A stretch of DNA of 64,000 nt, taken from Chanos chanos. Taxonomy: Eukaryota > Chordata > Actinopteri > Gonorynchiformes > Chanidae. Every line of letters begins with the position of its first letter. Within the stretch, counting starts at the first letter, position 1. The position numbers were made by a program, and so were the translations under genes. A model generated the notes under the pieces. The model was not told the DNA's origin. It made no database searches and worked only from the letters and a program-made list of their open reading frames with translations. Shown here one piece after another: positions 40,084-50,066 of this stretch. The stretch is taken from the NCBI RefSeq assembly GCF_902362185.1, contig NC_044498.1:26662065-26726064 (forward strand), read 5' to 3'.

Positions 40084-40233
40084 AATAAAGCAGTTTGTGA
40101 AGTTATTTGGAGTTAGTTGCCTGTAGAGTTGATTTAACTTTAGAAACATCACATTTGCCTTGTTTATATTGTCAGGTTGCTCAAGTTTTATTCTGTTTTT
40201 ATCTCCTGTACTTGTAAATACTTAAAAAATAAA
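40084..40233 (+). terminator. esco2: Candidate poly(A) signals of esco2
   Basis: AATAAA occurs at 40084-40089 and again at 40228-40233, 242 and 386 bp past the stop codon. Either or both may be used. The distal one lies only about 55 bp before the U2-like sequence. Confidence 0.55.
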
Positions 40234-40286
40234 CATTCTGTTTGTAATTACTCTGTCGACTAAATAATCAGCAGTCAAATTTCTTT

Positions 40287-40580
40287 GTCGCTTCTCTGCC
40301 TTTTGGCTAAGATCAAGTGTAGTATCTGTTCTTATCAGTCTAATATCTGATATGTCCCCTACCCAGGGACCATATATTAAATTGATTTTTGGAACAGGGA
40401 GATGGAATAGGGGCTTGCTCTGTCCACTCCATGCATTGACCTGGTATTGCAGTACAATTTACAATTTAGTTATTTGGCAGACGCTTTTTACCAAAGCGAC
40501 TTACAATCAGTGCATCAGTCAGAGTCAGAGTTCTAATACCTTGTGAAATCTTCAGTACCTTAAGGAATGGTGCACTCCCC
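40287..40580 (+). ncRNA. U2 snRNA-like copy, interrupted in its 3' part (probable pseudogene)
   Basis: From 40287 the sequence follows vertebrate U2 snRNA almost base for base: the 5' end TCGCTTCTC, GGCTAAGATCAAGTGTAGTA (branch-point pairing GTAGTA at 40319-40324), the stem II region, the Sm site GATTTTTGG (40384-40392), and GACCTGGTATTGCAGTAC to 40455. It is then broken by an insertion and resumes at 40559 with the U2 3' stem-loop part (AAGGAATGGTGCACTCCCC). There are scattered substitutions, yet the stem GTCCC/GGGAC near 40354-40370 still pairs. With the insertion the terminal stem-loop cannot form normally, so function is unlikely. I saw no clear snRNA proximal element upstream. Confidence 0.85.
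40456..40558 (+). mobile_element. Short insertion in the U2 copy, flanked by CAGTAC repeats
   Basis: CAGTAC occurs at 40450-40455 and again at 40553-40558, bracketing 97 bp that do not belong to U2, the pattern of a target-site duplication. The insert contains a small hairpin (CGCTTTTTACCAAAGCG) within GGCAGACGCTTTTTACCAAA, a motif I recognise as very widespread in teleost genomes. No coding potential. The element family is not assigned. Confidence 0.6.
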
Positions 40581-40600
40581 ACTTGGGGAAATTTTTTTTT

Positions 40601-40846
40601 GGCAGCCATGGCCTAAAGGTTAGAGAACCAGGCTTGTGACCGGAGGGTTGCTGGTTTGATTCCCAGAACCAACGTCCACGACTGTGTGCCCTTGAGCAAG
40701 GCTCCAGTGCTCCCCGGGCGCAAGGAATGCTGCCCACTGCTCCTGTGTCTGGTGTGTGTGTTCACTACTGGTGTGTTGGATGGGTTAAATGCAGAGGACA
40801 AATTCACTGTTCAGTGTGTGTGCGTATGTGCGAGCACAGAGATTTA
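40601..40846 (+). mobile_element. tRNA-derived SINE (copy A)
   Basis: The head carries an RNA polymerase III A box (TGGCCTAAAGG, 40609-40619, a full consensus match) and a B box (GGTTTGATTCC, 40653-40663, one mismatch) 34 bp apart. The body contains CCCTTGAGCAAGG and CTGCCCACTGCTCC. The tail GATGGGTTAAATGCAGAGGA is shared with copies near 43.3 kb and 54.2 kb. It sits only 20 bp past the U2-like copy in the esco2-pbk tail-to-tail gap. SINEs of this build are common in teleosts; the exact family name is not assigned. Confidence 0.75.
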
Positions 40847-40915
40847 CATTGAGCCTTTGGTAATTTTGAATGTTCAATTTATGGTTCAGAGCAATGACCA
40901 CTGATTCAGTTTCTT

Positions 40916-40921
40916 TTTAAT
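40916..40921 (-). terminator. pbk: Candidate poly(A) signal of pbk
   Basis: ATTAAA on the minus strand (TTTAAT on the plus strand), about 270 bp past the pbk stop codon. It is a common variant hexamer; no canonical AATAAA lies nearer on this strand. Confidence 0.35.
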
Positions 40922-41187
40922 AAGAACATAACTGAATGTACAATAAACAAACAAAAAAAACCCTAAGCAGATAAGAAAATCCAGATATTTTAGACTTGAG
41001 TTGAAACAGAACAGGACAGGGACACAAAAAAGAAGAGGCAGGTTCATACAGTTATACTGTTCCAGTGAGACAGGAACACTGAAAGAGGACAGAAAACAGA
41101 CAGCACTGACGGCTCTGTACAGTGCTCCAGCCCCATCACACCATGATATTGAGCCTAATGAATGGACTCATTGGCTGTGTCATTCTC

Positions 41188-44100
41188 CTATAAGTTAGAC
41201 TCCAGGGCCTGAACTATGTCTGAGGCTGAAGGTCGTTTCCGTGGATCTTCTTCCGTGCACAGACAGAAGAGCTCCACCATCTTCTGATAGGCACCGCCCA
41301 GAGTGTCTGAGTCTAAAGCAGGCCGTGTCCCCAGGCACTCGTAATACGCATCTTCATCAAAATCATCCTCATCAAAAGAGTCATCTGAGTGTGGAAATAC
41401 ACAGGATTATTAATATACGTATAAACCCTAAAGGTTCTGCGTAACTCTTTGAGTGTAGCTTTAAAAGACTAAAGGTATTTAAAAATATCTCTCATTGTAG
41501 TTTGAACTCACCGTCGTCATCACACTCGCTGTCCAGCATCTCCAGGTGTGGCACTGACAAGGTCATCATCTCCCACAGGGTGAGACCGTAGGCAAAGATG
41601 TCAGCTTTGTCTGTGATGACTCCACCCTCCAGGGCCTCCTTAGGTTTCCACGGCTCTGTGCCAATGTAGTGTGCTTTGGGATCACTCACTGAAACAACAC
41701 AGATGGACAGGGCTCCTACAGCTTAAGGCAAGTTAGACTAAGTCTTTAAGACTTTTTTAATGCCATTTGGAATGAAATTTAAGACCAACTATACAACAAC
41801 TAAAATATAAATAAAGTGTATTCTACATACTTAAGCTTAAAATATTAGTGTGTTTTGTGTGGTATAACTAAATTGCATAGACTCTTAACAGGTCCGACAA
41901 AAACTTGTACAACAAAATCTTTTTTTTCCCCCCGTGTGCGGTTGGATTCTCACGCCCATCTTAATGGCTTGATACCATCCAGTAAAGATAAAAGCAGTGG
42001 AAATGGACCAATTTATGACCATCCCTCCGAGGAAAAACAGAAAGTCTTCGAAAATGAGTTGTTGTCAATTAGTCAATCTTTTATACGACTTTATCAATCT
42101 GAGAAATATTGCAATGTTGTTCAAATGTTATAGTGGCTATTCAAAATATACAACATTCATATTATTCAAGGTCTAGACACATCACTGAGCAGCAAACAGG
42201 CATTCTGTGCATTCTTACACCTCTGTGTGTTAATGATAAGCCCGCTGATTTACAATGAGCGAATTTGAGAACACTTAAAACACAAATCATGAATTTGATT
42301 TCTCATGTCTTAGCATTTTTAAGACTTTTGAAAGATTGATTTGAGAGATTTTAATAGTAATTAAAGCCTTATTTTTAAATTAATGAATTTAATGCCTTTT
42401 AAGACTTCTTAAGGATCTGCGGGAACCATGGATGGGATGGAGGTAGCACCATGGCTAAACTATGAAAGGTTTGTTATTTTCTTAAACAAAAATGTCAAAT
42501 TAATTTTGGCACTCTCTCACTGAAGTGTGAGATTACAAACTGTTAAGGTTAAACAATGAAAGATATAAAGAAATGCATTCACCTTGCATATTTTCATCCA
42601 GCCTCAGAGACACACCAACATCACAGATTTTAATCGTTTCAAAGTCGCCCTTTATGACAACATTGCAAGACTTCATGTCCCCATGTAAGAGTTTTTTCTC
42701 GTTGTGCAGGTACTGCAAGGGAAGACACAACATATAATTCATATTTACTGGATTTTAGAATTAAACAATAGGATTTATAGAGCATTATATACACAGAGGC
42801 CAGAGATCAGTGAAATGATCTGTCAGTGAAAAACTGTTTACACACACTATAGATATGTGACAGTGATTCTGTGCTAATGGCAATACTAGGCAATTAACCG
42901 AACCCCCTACATCCAAAGTATGGCTACAGATCTGGAATAGACCACAATATAGACTGTCACATCACAGCATCTATCAAGTACAGTTTGCTTCCAATAATAT
43001 GGATCCAAAAATACTTTAAATGCAAGTTGCTAGCTTATACTATACTTATACTTTCTGTGTGGAGTGTGCATGTTCTCCTCATGTTTGTGTGGATTTCCAC
43101 CGGGTGCTCCGGTTTCCTCCCGCCACAAAGACATGCATGCTAGAATTAGTAATTCTGTCAGTGACCTTGACCAAGGCATTGGTAAAAAGACCTGGAGTTG
43201 GTCCCCAGGCGCCGGCGGGTGCCCACTGGTCCTAGCTCAGAGTGTGTGTGTGTGTGCTCACTGGTGTAAGGATGGGTTAAATGCAGAGGCTACATTTCAC
43301 TGCTCACTGCACAGTGTGTGTGTGTGTGAGACAAAGTACGTCTTCTTCTAAGGTGATAAACAATGGCAAATCAATTTAAAGTTTAAAGGCCGAGAAACAA
43401 GTCTGGATTGCGCTACCTTTAATCCGCGGGCGACATGTAATGCCACATTCTCTACAACGTCCACAGGAAAGGCCTGGAGTCCGCTCTCTCTCCGCTTCTC
43501 GATCAGGTCGTTGAGAGACTGCTCTCCACCGTATTCCATAGCCAGACATTTGGAACCGTCTTTTGATGTTGTAAACGCACGGAAGCCTGGAATGTCGATG
43601 AAGATGACTGGAGTCATAACATAAGACAAGGAAGGTCTCCTAGACCATGATTTAGCCCCATCACACCCTCTCAAAATCGAAAATTTTGAGAAACGACACA
43701 GTTATAAATCACCCTTACCCACAACATTGGGGTGCTGCAAGTCTTTCAAAATTTTTGCCTCATTACACAAACGCCTCTGATAAATATTCTTCTGGCTGGT
43801 CGTGCATTTGCTGTTAATCTTCTTTATCGCCCATGGTGAGTGAAATTTTCCGTTCCTGAAGGGAAAAAAGATCACGGACCGTGTTGATGCTTTGCGATTG
43901 TGATGCGAGTTGCTAAAGGGCTGACTGCTTTTAGATTTTAATAGGAGGACACCGTGTTTTCCGTATACCTGCTCATGAGATAAACATTCACCCCGGTCCC
44001 ACAGCCTAGCTTCTTCATGAACGGAGAAGCTGGTATGGTAACAGGGGTCCCTGGAGCACTGCCTGATTGGCGTATACGACGGAAGAGTAAAAGACAGGCG

Positions 44101-44270
44101 AATGTTACTAAAGTTTACGAATTATTACAATGACCCTGGCTTACATTACATATTAAACCAAACTAAAGGATTATATTACAGCTCTCAGTTAACTTGTTAC
44201 CTGGGCTTTTCATCTTCTCCGGCTTGCGGGGAGTTTTGAAAGCATTTGGTGTGTTCGTGTTGGACTCCAT
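41188..44270 (-). CDS. pbk: PDZ-binding kinase (PBK/TOPK)
   Basis: Seven coding exons on the minus strand, in transcript order: 44270-44201, 44062-43969, 43855-43719, 43586-43417, 42712-42583, 41688-41512, 41384-41188, all GT-AG. The sum is 975 nt, encoding 324 aa (human 322). It is a dual-specificity MAPKK-like kinase active in mitosis and proliferating cells. Visible motifs: FKTPRK near residues 11-16 (a CDK1-type T-P site matching human Thr9), glycine loop [12 protein letters not shown], catalytic Lys in WAIKK (66/67), catalytic loop HGDMKSCN (167-174), DVG at 188-190 in place of the usual DFG (also in human), activation/APE region [12 protein letters not shown], and an acidic [17 protein letters not shown] segment. 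The C terminus ESNL fits a class I PDZ ligand (human ETDV). An acceptor TTTTGCAG lies just before the ATG, so a 5' non-coding exon is expected near 44.57-44.61 kb. Intron 4 holds a repeat insertion. Confidence 0.96.
43058..43335 (+). mobile_element. SINE/LINE-tail repeat in pbk intron 4
   Basis: The first part (43058-43140) has GTGGAGTGTGCATGTTCTCC and GGTGCTCCGGTTTCCTCCCG, a sequence widely repeated in teleost genomes. The second part (about 43200-43335) has GGTGCCCACTGGTCC, GGATGGGTTAAATGCAGAGG and TCACTGCTCAC, the same tail as the SINE copies at 40.6 and 54.0 kb. It may be a chimera or two adjacent insertions. It lies antisense to pbk. Confidence 0.6.
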
Positions 44271-44566
44271 TTAAAATCTGCAAAAGGGGAAAGAGTATAA
44301 TTTCTGTGGTTCGCGCTGGTATTACCCATTAAGTTCTTCAGACACCAACCATCGCTATGGTGTGCCTGAATGGGCTCCTTTGTACTAAATGAGACGTTAG
44401 AAGTTGCTTTGGTAGACATAAATGGACCATGGAACATGCAGCGTTAGGAGAGATAATAGGCAGGATATTTTAATTGTTTTTAATTTAAATTCCACGTAGT
44501 CGTTGTGCTGTCATACCTTGAGTTGTTGACAAAACAGCCTATTGTACTACTTACCAAAATACTAAC

Positions 44567-44611
44567 CTGGTGCTTCGGACTTCTTGCCGAGAACCGCGCC
44601 TGACGTTCAAA
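44567..44611 (-). promoter_or_regulatory. pbk: Probable pbk 5' non-coding exon and core promoter motifs
   Basis: Read on the minus strand, CCAG/GTTAGT (exon end at 44567) is a splice donor that could pair with the acceptor just upstream of the pbk ATG. Immediately upstream, 44601-44611 carries a CRE half-site (TGACGT on plus) overlapping TTTGAA on the minus strand, the CHR motif of late cell-cycle genes, next to a GC-rich CCGCGCC. The spacing does not match the classical CDE/CHR tandem, so this is suggestive only. Confidence 0.4.
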
Positions 44612-44837
44612 ATCCTCAGTTTGTATTACGTATGTTAGTACGACATCGCGCTACGGTCGCTACAGGGACTGTAGAGGGACAAACAGTGTTGGCTGAGAAG
44701 ACAGAACATATTAACAGACGTGAAAACGTCGGTGGTGAATAACATTAAAATGAAATATTTAATCAGGGATGGAAATTTCGCTAGACTACAAAATGTAACG
44801 GAAAAGACTACTTGAATGACAGATACACTTTTTAGAC

Positions 44838-44854
44838 ATTATATATATGTATAT

Positions 44855-44896
<42 letters not shown>
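44838..44896. repeat. (TA)n microsatellite
   Basis: ATATATATGTATATGTAC followed by about 19 TA units, some 570 bp upstream of the pbk start codon. Confidence 0.9.
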
Positions 44897-44897
<1 letters not shown>

Positions 44898-47500
44898 CAT
44901 CGTTCGAACAGGAGGTGTCGCTAGTGCAGCGTTTTAAGGCTCTGCTCAGGGCGAGATGGATTCAAAGTAGTTCTGAAAACTATAGCGGAAAGCATTATAT
45001 TCACACTGTGGACGTAAGAGAACTGCATCACAAGCGAAAGACAAATAAATTTACAGATTCTCCATTTCATTCATATTCACTAGTTTTCAGCTTTGACATA
45101 GTCTAAAATGTGAGTTTCACATTATAACCCTAGTCATTATAACATTACTGACTGATTTATTTATTATTCTTAAATTATTAATTATTCTTTCTGAACCACA
45201 AACAAAAGCAGGGAAATATTTGTTTCAGTATAAAATGTTTATATTCTATATTTACTGAATATTGAAATAGATTCTATTCTATTTGTTGATAGCTGTCTGT
45301 CAGAGTTTTGATGTACTTGAGACAGAGTTGTGATAAAGACTCAAACTGACCACTGAAGTAAATAGGACCAGTCCAGACCGCAGGTGGTGGAGGGTCTACA
45401 CAGGTTCATCCAAAGCTCCAGGACTTCCTGCTCACAACATTCAAAGTCATGGTTAAAACTCTTCCCTAGTTAAAACTATCCTTATCCATAGATGCTGCTC
45501 TCTGATTGGTTGTCTTGGTAACTTTTTCATAGATACAGTGTGAGAAACAGAAAATGCTTAGTGGTCTTCTGTGAAGATCATGAGGGGAAGCACAATGCAT
45601 GTCTTCAATACCACACGTCTGTCAGCACATGTTTATTTTAAGAGGCAAAAGCGTCACTGTGCCTGGATCATGTGCGTTCACAACAGTCATGATCACACCC
45701 ATGCCTGTTTTGACTGAAATCACGAGATGTCCTCCTCTGTCTCCAGCTTAACCACTGTACATACTCATAAGACACAACATGAAGAATAACTGAAAGAACA
45801 GAATTCAAAACAAAGCTCTTATAAAAGCTCATTGTATGAGTATAGCAAGCTATGTGACCATGCACACCAGTATAAATGCAAGTCACTGTGAACACAGTAC
45901 AAAATCAAACATTTATCATCTATAATTTATGGGTTAATGGAGTAAGATCCTGTTAAAAACTCCAGAATCTGTCCTCTCACTGACAGTTTCACATGTATAT
46001 TTTTTCTGTATGTGTAATACAAGAGTAGATCTTGAGAAAAAGATTTAGTCGCCCAGTTCAGAGGCTGATTCAAGTCTCAGGTTAAAAGTCCTAAATATCC
46101 AAGATCTACTTGTGGTGATGGTGAATTTGTTCCCTCTGTGTCAAGCAATGGGCCAAAAATAGGTGAACGAGAGTATATTCTTTGAAGGAGAAGTGGAAAA
46201 TTCAACACAATGTAACTTTCAGAAGCACTTTTATGGAAATGCAGCAGAAGATGGTCTTCAGTGTTTTCAGTTCTGGTGTATATGTTACTAAACTATACTG
46301 TAAAACTGTCTTGGAAAAAATAACAAAATTTGAAATGTGATTGAAATTACTGAATTTTTGAAAAAATGAATATAACTATTCTGGCCACTGCAGTCATGAA
46401 GAAGGTTTTTGTAGACTCATGCCTAACATGAATTTTTCATGCACTGTAATTGTTGATACATTGCTTGAAATAAAACACATCTTGTTCAGTCCCAGCAAAG
46501 TCATAAACAAATATTTGCTAATCAGAACTTGAGAGCAGCGCTCTGTTTAAATATGATGTAATGATGCGATACTGTTAGTCTTCGTGCATTAGAATGGCTG
46601 CCTACAGAATCATCCCTCTTAACATGCTGTGCAGCTTCTTGAAGAGGCAAAGATAATTCCCTGAGATCTGTTTAAGTGAACATATTGTGCCCCTAAACAG
46701 TGTAAATTAAACGAAACGGATTAAGATTAATATCACCCTTAGAGTTGAATTACACAGTTATAGCAGTGACCCAAATATTCTTCATTTTCTTTTCAATTAA
46801 GGAGAAAAATATTTTGGGACTGCCAGTCCTCACCGGGGTGAGCTGTAGATTAGTCTCTTCACACTTTGCTACAAGTATACTACAAAAGAAACTGAGGTTT
46901 GTTTTTTTGCTCGGGTCCTGGTGTTTCTTTTACATCGTTTTCAGAGAGAGTTCTGAAATAAGATATTTTTCTGCAGTGCAGCTCTCTCTGCCTGAGGGGG
47001 TCACTGCAGACACCAGCAGTAACGTTCAGATATGGCCAGAGCCATCCTCCCTTCTCCAGCCCACACCTCCAGCAGGACCATGCGGCACCTCCAACATAGG
47101 TCTGTGTCAAATGAATGATCATATGGTAGATTTATGACCACAGCTTGTCATTTTGAAAAGTCTCTGCAATCCATAGACACTGAAACGGGTTGGGGGAGGA
47201 GGGGGGTTGCTGGTAATATCTCACAAGATGACTTTACTCTGGGCACCAACAGCTCAATGCTGATAGATGACTCTCTGGCTGGATTATTCACACAAATTGT
47301 CAGGGTTAGTCCCGTTCGCTTTGCGGAGAGCTGGCATATGCGACTGCATTCCGGACTCAACGCAGGTCGTGCAGCAATGGTGGTCACATTGGTGCACGAC
47401 CTGCAATCTGAGACTGGTCATCTGGCGGAAAACCGGTCTGTCAACACGTTCTGAAAGTCTGCCAGACAAGGCCGTTACTCTGAGGAGCAGTCTGAGTCGG

Positions 47501-48143
47501 AGAAAGCATCTACAAGCCCTAGAAAACCACTCCACATACTGGAGTTTCAGAGAAACCATCTACAAGCCTTAGAAAACCACTCCACATGCTGCAGTTTCAG
47601 AGAAACCATCTACAAGCCTTAAGGTGGGTATACACTGTGCGATTTTGGGTTGTCCCAGATGAGAGATGACAAAATGCGGCGATATCTTTGGTCGTGGCTC
47701 CAAAACGGTGGTCCTACGTCGCACTTCGAGAGAAGTTCAAAGATGGCTGTTGTCACGGTCTTGCGATCAAAGATAGCCTGGGACAAAATTCTGACAGTGT
47801 CAGAAATTTAGGATGACCATCTCACAATTTGACTGGTGCTAGGACCTACGTCTACTAACCAACTAACTACTACATTTATTAATGCTGATGACGTTTTATT
47901 CATGTATATTGACATGCGTCGTAGCCTACAATTCAGTAGTATCCTCGTACAGTCTACATACATCAAACTTGATGTCGTACCCAAGTTTACTAGATCCATG
48001 TCACACAGTGTGGCTTGCAATAAACTTATACGATTGCTGTAGGTGCCTTTAGAAAACCACTCCACACGCTACAGTTTCAGAGAAAGCATCTACAAGCCTT
48101 AGAAAACCACTCCACACACTGCAGTTTCGGAGAAAGCATACTG
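47501..48143. repeat. 50-bp minisatellite, interrupted by a mobile element
   Basis: Units of exactly 50 bp begin at 47501, 47551 and 47601 (each like AGAAACCATCTACAAGCCTT then AGAAAACCACTCCACATGCT then GCAGTTTCAG). The third stops after 20 bp at 47620, and its remainder continues at 48051-48080. A full unit follows at 48081-48130 and a stub to about 48143. Removing 47622-48051 restores a continuous array. Confidence 0.9.
47622..48048. mobile_element. 427-bp non-autonomous DNA transposon inserted in minisatellite (possible PIF/Harbinger type)
   Basis: Because the host sequence is a known 50-bp unit, the ends are clear: TTA at 47619-47621 and TTA at 48049-48051 flank the insert, fitting the 3-bp TWA target duplication of PIF/Harbinger elements. 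The insert starts AGGTGGGTATACACTGTGCG, a terminus style seen in fish elements, and ends CTGTAGGTGCCT. The outermost AGG/CCT can pair, but longer terminal inverted repeats are not evident. No transposase ORF. Family assignment is inference. Confidence 0.6.
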
Positions 48144-49900
48144 TTTTTGAAATGGTCTGCACGGGCAGCCTATGCCTTAGTGTATCACCACAGTAACAGA
48201 GAACCAGCGTGAGAGATACATTGGTCCTTTACAATGGAAACAAGAGTGGAGTCCAGTTTCTGCTTAGTTCTCACCACCTGGTTACACAAAAACATCATAA
48301 GCCATGAGGCATATCCAACAAAGACATAAAGAGGAAAGTATCAGTTTTATCTGTCACTGAGCCTATTGTGTAGTATTTAGAGAGAGTATTGAACTCTCCT
48401 TTGTACATGCTCTTTCTGAGTCATTAAGTTTTCATGCATTTGGCACACAAAGCCTCAGTGCTTTTCAGTCTGACTGACTTCTCCCCTTTAGAATGTGCCC
48501 CGAGCGAAACGGAGAAAAATGACAATGTGCAGTGAACCAGTGATCTAGTCAGAGAGAAGAAATAAGGTGTATGGAGCTTTCTCTCTCCACAGACCAACCA
48601 TGGAAACAGGGTAACAGGGGTCACAAACTGAGGCTGTAGCTTGAAATCGTTTATAATAACAAAATGATGGGAAGAAATGGTATATGGAAAATCCTTTGAT
48701 AAAACCTTAGATTATGTTTTTGGATTGTTGCTTTCTATAAGTATGTTCTTCTTTCTTTTGAACATATACGCTCTATCAGCCCACACACACAATCGCTCCT
48801 CTCCTCGTTTCTTGCCTGTTATCCACACATCATCCATTCGCCCAGTTCTTATTCTATCTTCTCTAACAGAGCTCCACTGACATTTTTCAAAGGCACTTTA
48901 GGATTTTCCTGAGGCTAAAGTGCTGACTGGGTCTAAGGCTGGTGAAAGGACAGATTGCTTGCGTCTTCTCATTCCCTTGGGGTACACTGGAAGGACAAAT
49001 CCACTATGTGTGAGTTTAGATAAGGGAGGATAAAAGAAAAAGAAAAGCTAAAACACCCTCACAACCAGATATGCAATATTTCAGTCACAGAAATTTCCCT
49101 TTACACTGAATGAGAAGAAATGCCTTTCCTGGTTTACTAGGATTTCCATATGTTCCTAGAGGCTATTGTTTGTTATGCTCATAGTTTTATTAAATATTAC
49201 TGCTCAGTGGGTTTCTGTATGCAATCTACTTATTTGCATCTTTCCATTTATCTGGAAACGTTCTGTTTGCTGAAATTGAGCTGGTATGTGCTCCACAGAT
49301 AATGACTTCAGCAAAAAGGATCACTGAACGTCTCTTTGCCCCCGGGTGTATCTTTAAAAGTCCATCTATGTTGTTATTCTGTGAAGTGAACTGTATCGCA
49401 GTCATCTACGGGTAATTCAAAACCATTTCTCTATAACAACACAATATGGCAAACGCTCTTAATGGGCACCTTATAGAAATGGATGCAGTATTAAAAATGA
49501 GACCAAGATCATGTAAAATTTGTTTCAGTTTACTTTGCATCATACATGCAAATGGAAAATACTATGGCTCTTATATCATAATCTTTTGCATTTTGAGATT
49601 ACAAAGAATCCATATAGGCACAGACATTACGTGCAAAAAAAAAAAGAGAGAGAAAAGAAAAATAGCAAATGATGTGTTAATGTCCATAGTAACATATCAA
49701 ACCAACCACTGTATAATTAATGTCAGTATGATGTCCAGCTGTACTGAAACCAAAGAAAGGAGGTAAACGATGTCATTCTCAACTTTTGCCTTAATTAGCG
49801 TTTTACTGCTCCTCTGCATCGGACGTTAGGAGATCTGGTCTCTCAGTCTAAAATATTTCAGTATAATACTAATTTGCTTTTAGAAAGAGATAATATAATA

Positions 49901-49906
49901 TTTATT
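49901..49906 (-). terminator. slc35d3: Candidate poly(A) signal of slc35d3
   Basis: AATAAA on the minus strand, 160 bp past the slc35d3 stop codon. The intervening AT-rich stretch would be a short 3' UTR. Confidence 0.5.
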
Positions 49907-50066
49907 CCAATTTATACAAACAGACCATAACATTAAAAATACTTGTTTTCCTTAAAACTGTTATGAGAAATAATTAAAGGCAAAACATTTTCTCGTTTGT
50001 TCACACTGTCATTCTGTGACAACACTCTGACATGTCATGCACCTCTCACAAAAGAGAGATTTGTCC

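Larger units (their letters stand above)
44650..49880. other. Non-coding interval between pbk and slc35d3
   Basis: No ORF here resembles a known protein; the longest (130 codons at 46745-47137) lacks domain signs. Contents seen: a (TA)n tract at 44838-44896 and the 50-bp minisatellite with nested insertion near 47.5-48.1 kb. The rest is unremarkable AT-rich sequence. Confidence 0.6.

Noticed and set aside
46745-47137. 130-codon ORF in the pbk-slc35d3 interval
   Set aside because: No domain, poor start context, and composition like the surrounding non-coding DNA.
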